Source: F23-B02 sp963629425 (GTDB taxonomy: Bacteria; Bacillota; Clostridia; Oscillospirales; Oscillospiraceae). From it: a stretch of DNA of 17,744 nucleotides. The stretch spans positions 1-17,744 of the forward strand of contig CAVGIU010000026.1 of assembly GCA_963629425.1 (NCBI GenBank), read 5' to 3'. The translations under genes were made by a program, and so were the position numbers. Every line of letters begins with the position of its first letter. The stretch's first letter is position 1. Below are positions 14,819 to 17,744 of the stretch, piece after piece. Under the pieces are notes generated by a model. The model made no database searches. It was not told where the DNA came from and saw only the letters and a list, made by a program, of their open reading frames with translations.

Positions 14819-14847
14819 GTAGGGGCGACCATTGGTCGCCCTTTTTT
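14819..14847 (+). terminator. Intrinsic terminator downstream of lysR
   Basis: GGGCGACC-ATT-GGTCGCCC (14823-14841) followed by TTTTTT (14842-14847). A strong plus-strand terminator, the probable end of the second lysR transcript. It shares the GTAGGG lead-in with the palindrome before it, so a dispersed repeat may be serving as terminator. Confidence 0.8.
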
Positions 14848-15090
14848 GAGGTTTCTTCCGTTCTCTCCGGTCGGAACACCGCACGAAATGCATCGGCACA
14901 ATGCGGGTACACTATTAAAAATCCGTGCGCAAAGCGCGCACATTGGGCTATCAGCTTTCAGCTGTCCGCTATCTGCCTGCCGCGGTTTCCGCGGCACTTT
15001 CGGCACCGGGCACCTGTAATAAATGTATAGGTGCAGCCCTAATTCGCCTCTGAACTTTCGTGCAAATGTGTTAAAAGTGCAAAAAGGGTA
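14848..15090. other. Gene-free stretch with small hairpins
   Basis: No credible coding region. It holds the hairpins GTGCGC..GCGCAC (14925-14941) and TGCCGCGG-TTT-CCGCGGCA (14978-14996), plus short AGCTTTCAGCT-like repeats near 14953-14963. It becomes A-rich just before the promoter at 15091. The minus-strand open frame that crosses it also overlaps the riboswitch and repeats and is not believed. Confidence 0.6.
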
Positions 15091-15119
15091 TTGACAAGTA
15101 AAAAAGCCGGCTTTATAAT
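15091..15119 (+). promoter_or_regulatory. Consensus sigma-A promoter of the lysine-riboswitch operon
   Basis: TTGACA (15091-15096), exactly 17 bases, TATAAT (15114-15119): both boxes are perfect. The start would be near 15126, just before the aptamer. Such a strong constitutive promoter fits an operon regulated downstream by premature termination. Confidence 0.92.
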
Positions 15120-15132
15120 TCGGCTCAAATAA

Positions 15133-15310
15133 GACAGCACCTGATAGAGGTTGCGGAAGCGATGAGTACTCCACGGTATACGCCGGCAAGCGGCTGCGGA
15201 GGAAAGGCAATTCCGCCGAAGCGCAGACATGGTTGCCGCCGTGCTGACGCTGGGACTTCGCTGAACAAGCGTTGGACTGTCACATTTATGTGGAGAGCTA
15301 TCGAAGGCAA
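15133..15310 (+). promoter_or_regulatory. Lysine riboswitch (L-box aptamer)
   Basis: Conserved lysine-aptamer segments appear in order: GATAGAGG (15143-15150), GAGTA (15164-15168), GGAAAGG (15201-15207), GCCGAAGC (15215-15222), and GGAGAGCTATC (15292-15302). P1 closes by GATAG/CTATC (15143-15147 with 15298-15302). The order and wording match the well-known B. subtilis lysC leader. In this family lysine binding stabilises P1 and allows the downstream terminator to form, so high lysine should shut off the transporter genes that follow. This is the best evidence for the transporter's substrate. Confidence 0.93.
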
Positions 15311-15334
15311 TTTAATTTTGGAATTTCTTTTTCA

Positions 15335-15376
15335 AAGCCTGCGATACCACTTCGGGTCGCAGGCTTATTAATTTAT
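15335..15376 (+). terminator. Riboswitch expression-platform terminator
   Basis: AAGCCTGCGA (15335-15344) pairs with TCGCAGGCTT (15357-15366), followed by TTATTAATTTAT, a U-rich but interrupted tail. It lies between the aptamer and the first gene, as expected for lysine-dependent termination. Confidence 0.75.
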
Positions 15377-15397
15377 CCGAAAAAGGAGTTCAAGAAA

Positions 15398-16288
15398 ATG
15401 AGAAGAACAAGAAATCTGATCGCTCTGCTTATGGCAGCAGCAATGTGCCTGTGCCTGTTTTCCGGCTGCGGCAGTGACAATGAAGAATCAACCGCAACCG
15501 ACCTGACGAGTGCAACGAGCATAGCAGACCTCGCAGGCTGCAAGATAGCAGCCCAGGCCGGCACCTTCCATGCCGATGCGCTTGAGCAGATTGAAAACGT
15601 TCAGTCCTCGACCTACCCTGAGTTTGCAGACCTTCTGACAGCTCTCAAGAGCGGCGCTATCGACGGCTACGTCGCCGAGGAGCCGACGGCATTCTCCGTC
15701 TGCCAGTCCGACGACAGCCTGACCTACATTCCCCTGAAGAATAACGACACCGGCTTTACCGCAACAGCCGCCGACGTCGGCATCGCAGTCGGTCTCAAGA
15801 AGGGCTCGGAGCTGACCGCTCAGATCAACGAGGTGCTCGCAACCATCACCGATGAGCAGCGCGCAGAGCTTATGGAGCAGATAGTCACCCTCGCCTCCGG
15901 CGGCGAAGTCAGCGAGTTTGCCATTAGCTGCCCCGCACCCGAAACCACCGGCGGCGTTCTGAGAGTCGGCATGGAATGTGCCTACGAGCCTTACAACTGG
16001 ACCGACATGGACGGTACGAGCCTCGGCGCAGTTCCCATCTCCGGCGAGGGCAAGGACGGTCTGTACGCAAACGGCTATGACGTCCAGATCGCACAGTATG
16101 TTGCAAACAAGCTCGGCATGAAGCTCGAGATCTACTCCATCGAGTGGGATTCCCTCATCCCCGCGCTTGAATCCGGCGCCATCGACGCTATCGCGGCCGG
16201 CATGAGCCCCACCGCCGAGCGCGCTCAGCAGATCGATTTTACCGACACCTATTACGAGTCCAACCTCGTTGTCATCATCCGCAAGTAA
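15398..16288 (+). CDS. Amino-acid ABC transporter substrate-binding lipoprotein with swapped (circularly permuted) domain order
   Basis: A 296-residue lipoprotein: basic N-terminus, hydrophobic segment (7-21), lipobox LFSGC with Cys24. Residues 41-165 (SIADLAGCKIAAQAGT, TALKSGAIDGYVAEEPTA, VGIAVGLKKGSELTAQINEV) match the region that in type II binding proteins such as HisJ follows the first crossover, including the C-terminal helices. Residues 186-296 (GGVLRVGMECAYEPYNW, NGYDVQIAQYVANKLG, WDSLIPALESGAIDAIAAGM, PTAERAQQIDFTDTYY, VVIIRK) match the normal N-terminal lobe. The two parts are thus in reverse order, each present once, joined by a linker at about 166-185. Ligand residues remain: Arg275 and Glu94/Glu95. 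ATG 15398 has AAAAGGAG upstream. First gene after the lysine riboswitch, so the probable ligand is lysine. Confidence 0.9.
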   Translation: MRRTRNLIALLMAAAMCLCLFSGCGSDNEESTATDLTSATSIADLAGCKIAAQAGTFHADALEQIENVQSSTYPEFADLLTALKSGAIDGYVAEEPTAFSVCQSDDSLTYIPLKNNDTGFTATAADVGIAVGLKKGSELTAQINEVLATITDEQRAELMEQIVTLASGGEVSEFAISCPAPETTGGVLRVGMECAYEPYNWTDMDGTSLGAVPISGEGKDGLYANGYDVQIAQYVANKLGMKLEIYSIEWDSLIPALESGAIDAIAAGMSPTAERAQQIDFTDTYYESNLVVIIRK

Positions 16289-16346
16289 GCATAAGAGAAG
16301 TATCTGAACCCGTTTTTTAAGTAAACCGAAAGGCCGGTAAACTGCC

Positions 16347-17111
16347 ATGAGCTTTTTTAACGATGTCATAAATATAGTTATAAAATACTACCCCCAGCTG
16401 CTTGACGGCGTGGGCAACACCATGCTGATCGCGCTCATCGGCACCGTTGCCGGTCTCGTGATCGGTCTTCTGACCGGCGTTGTGCGCACAGCTCCGCTGT
16501 CGAAAAACGCGGTGCTGCGCGTGCTGCACAAGATACTAAACGCCATTATCGCCGTTTATGTCGAGATATTCCGCGGCACGCCTATGATGGTTCAGGCAAT
16601 GGTCATCTACTGGGGCTATGCCTTCGCAACGGGCGGCAGCACATTGCCGCTTATCCCCTCGGGCATCCTGATCGTCTCGATAAACACCGGCGCGTACATG
16701 GCCGAAATTGTCCGCGGCGGCATAATTTCCATCGACAAGGGTCAGTTCGAGGGCGCGATGAGCATCGGCATGACCCATTCGCAGACAATGCTCAAGGTCA
16801 TAATCCCCCAGGTCATGCGCAACATTCTCCCCTCGGTCAGCAACGAGTTTGTCATAAACATCAAGGACACCTCGGTGCTGAACGTCATCGGCGTAACGGA
16901 GCTTTACTATTTCGCGGGCATCATAAAGCGTCAGAGCTTTGAGACGTTCCAGACCTATCTCGTCATCTGCGTCATCTACTTCATTCTGACCTTTACGATC
17001 ACGCGTCTGCTGCGTTGGGTCGAGCGCAAGCTCGACGGCGGCGACAGCTACGTCATATTCGGCTCGCAGTCGGACAGCGCGGCCGAGATACATATAAGCA
17101 GGGAGGCGTAA
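16347..17111 (+). CDS. Amino-acid ABC transporter permease (HisM/GlnP type)
   Basis: A 254-residue inner-membrane permease of the polar amino acid uptake family, with about five hydrophobic helices. Typical motifs are YVEIFRGTPMMVQAMVIYWG (72-91), INTGAYMAEIVRGGI (112-126) and the EAA loop EGAMSIGMTHSQTMLKVIIP (135-154), which contacts the ATPase. It begins 58 bases after the binding-protein gene; the ATG is preceded by AAAGG about 12 bases upstream. Three bases separate its stop from the ATPase start. A single permease gene implies a homodimeric pore. Substrate probably lysine, inferred from the riboswitch. Confidence 0.93.
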   Translation: MSFFNDVINIVIKYYPQLLDGVGNTMLIALIGTVAGLVIGLLTGVVRTAPLSKNAVLRVLHKILNAIIAVYVEIFRGTPMMVQAMVIYWGYAFATGGSTLPLIPSGILIVSINTGAYMAEIVRGGIISIDKGQFEGAMSIGMTHSQTMLKVIIPQVMRNILPSVSNEFVINIKDTSVLNVIGVTELYYFAGIIKRQSFETFQTYLVICVIYFILTFTITRLLRWVERKLDGGDSYVIFGSQSDSAAEIHISREA

Positions 17112-17114
17112 GAC

Positions 17115-17744
17115 ATGGCCGAAAAGGTAATTGAACTTGTTCATCTTCAAAAGCAGTTCGGCGAGAACACCGTCCTGCGCGATATAAATCTGAGCGTATC
17201 CAAGGGCGAGGTACTCAGCATAATCGGCGCGTCCGGCTCGGGCAAGTCAACAATGCTCAGATGTATAAATCTGCTCGAGACCCCGAGCGCGGGACAGATA
17301 CTCTATCACGGCAAGGACATCACCTCGCCCGATATGAACCTTTCGCAGTACCGCGCGAAGGTCGGCATGGTGTTTCAGAGCTTTAATCTGTTTAACAACA
17401 TGACCGCGCTGAATAACTGCATCACCGGCCAGGTGTCGGTTTTGAAGCGCAGCCGCGATGAGGCCGAGGCCATTGCCATGAAGTACCTCGAGCGCGTCGG
17501 CATGGCGCCGTACATAAACGCGCGTCCTTCGCAGCTCTCGGGCGGTCAAAAGCAGCGCGTCGCAATAGCACGCGCGCTCGCTATGGAGCCGGAGGCATTG
17601 CTGTTCGACGAGCCGACGAGTGCGCTCGATCCGCAGATGGTCGGCGAGGTTCTCGACGTTATGCGCTCACTTGCCGACGATGGACTGACGATGATAGTCG
17701 TAACTCACGAGATGGCCTTCGCGCGCGATGTGTCGACAAGCGTC
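17115..17744 (+). CDS. Amino-acid ABC transporter ATP-binding protein, cut by window end
   Basis: The first 210 codons of a GlnQ/HisP-type ATPase, open to the window end; about 30-35 residues are missing compared with the usual 240-250. Translated from the sequence: Walker A GASGSGKST (about 38-46), Q-loop VGMVFQSFNLF, signature LSGGQKQRVAIARAL, Walker B LLFDEPTSALDP, and the switch histidine in VVTHEMAFARDV. The ATG at 17115 has GGGAGG (17101-17106) upstream, within the end of the permease gene. Third gene of the lysine-riboswitch operon, energising import. Confidence 0.95.
   Translation, partial: MAEKVIELVHLQKQFGENTVLRDINLSVSKGEVLSIIGASGSGKSTMLRCINLLETPSAGQILYHGKDITSPDMNLSQYRAKVGMVFQSFNLFNNMTALNNCITGQVSVLKRSRDEAEAIAMKYLERVGMAPYINARPSQLSGGQKQRVAIARALAMEPEALLFDEPTSALDPQMVGEVLDVMRSLADDGLTMIVVTHEMAFARDVSTSV

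Noticed and set aside
14812..15210. 132-codon minus-strand frame
   Set aside because: It is antisense to the terminator, the consensus promoter and the lysine aptamer, and its composition follows those structures.
15398..16288. Frameshifted or fused remnant of two binding proteins
   Set aside because: The frame is continuous from a proper lipoprotein signal to the stop, each lobe part occurs once, and length (296) matches one complete binding protein plus signal and linker.

Overview
The window looks like chromosomal DNA of a GC-rich, low-oxygen Firmicute, most likely a gut Clostridium-type bacterium of the Oscillospiraceae. This is inferred from the T-box and lysine riboswitch leaders, a type III glutamine synthetase, strong GGAGG ribosome binding sites, and intergenic palindromic repeats of a kind I associate with that group. 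No phage, plasmid or CRISPR genes are visible.

Layout: (1) 1-627 holds a small DUF559 nuclease-like gene framed by inverted copies of a two-hairpin palindromic repeat. (2) 628-3428 (minus) is a trkA-trkH potassium uptake operon. (3) 3493-3760 is a 268-bp structured element with terminal inverted repeats, wedged between the trkA promoter and the end of a LysR gene whose last five codons and stop it supplies. (4) 3743-6350 is a divergent lysR/putP pair. (5) 6402-13164 (minus) is a nitrogen and cofactor block, in transcription order asnB, glnN (GSIII), pyrG, nadE, bioY. Apart from BioY, all its enzymes move ammonia or the glutamine amide. It is preceded by an asparagine T-box leader and, further upstream, a candidate 110-nt small RNA. 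(6) 13702-14655 (plus) is a second LysR regulator, followed by about 740 bp without genes that contains repeats, hairpins, a perfect sigma-A type promoter and a lysine riboswitch. (7) 15398-17744 (plus) is a three-gene amino-acid ABC transporter (binding lipoprotein, permease, ATPase cut by the window end) under that riboswitch, so probably a lysine importer.

The most striking observation is the transporter's binding protein (15398-16288). Its two halves are in swapped order: the ligand-domain part that normally comes second, plus the usual C-terminal helices, follows the lipobox directly, and the part that is normally N-terminal forms the C-terminus. The protein therefore reads as a circularly permuted periplasmic-binding-protein fold. 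Other points of interest are a T-box leader with no U-tract that appears built for translational control, a TrkH with cysteine in place of a selectivity-filter glycine, the DUF559/palindrome unit, and the stop-codon-donating element, of which a diverged partial copy lies behind the second LysR gene.
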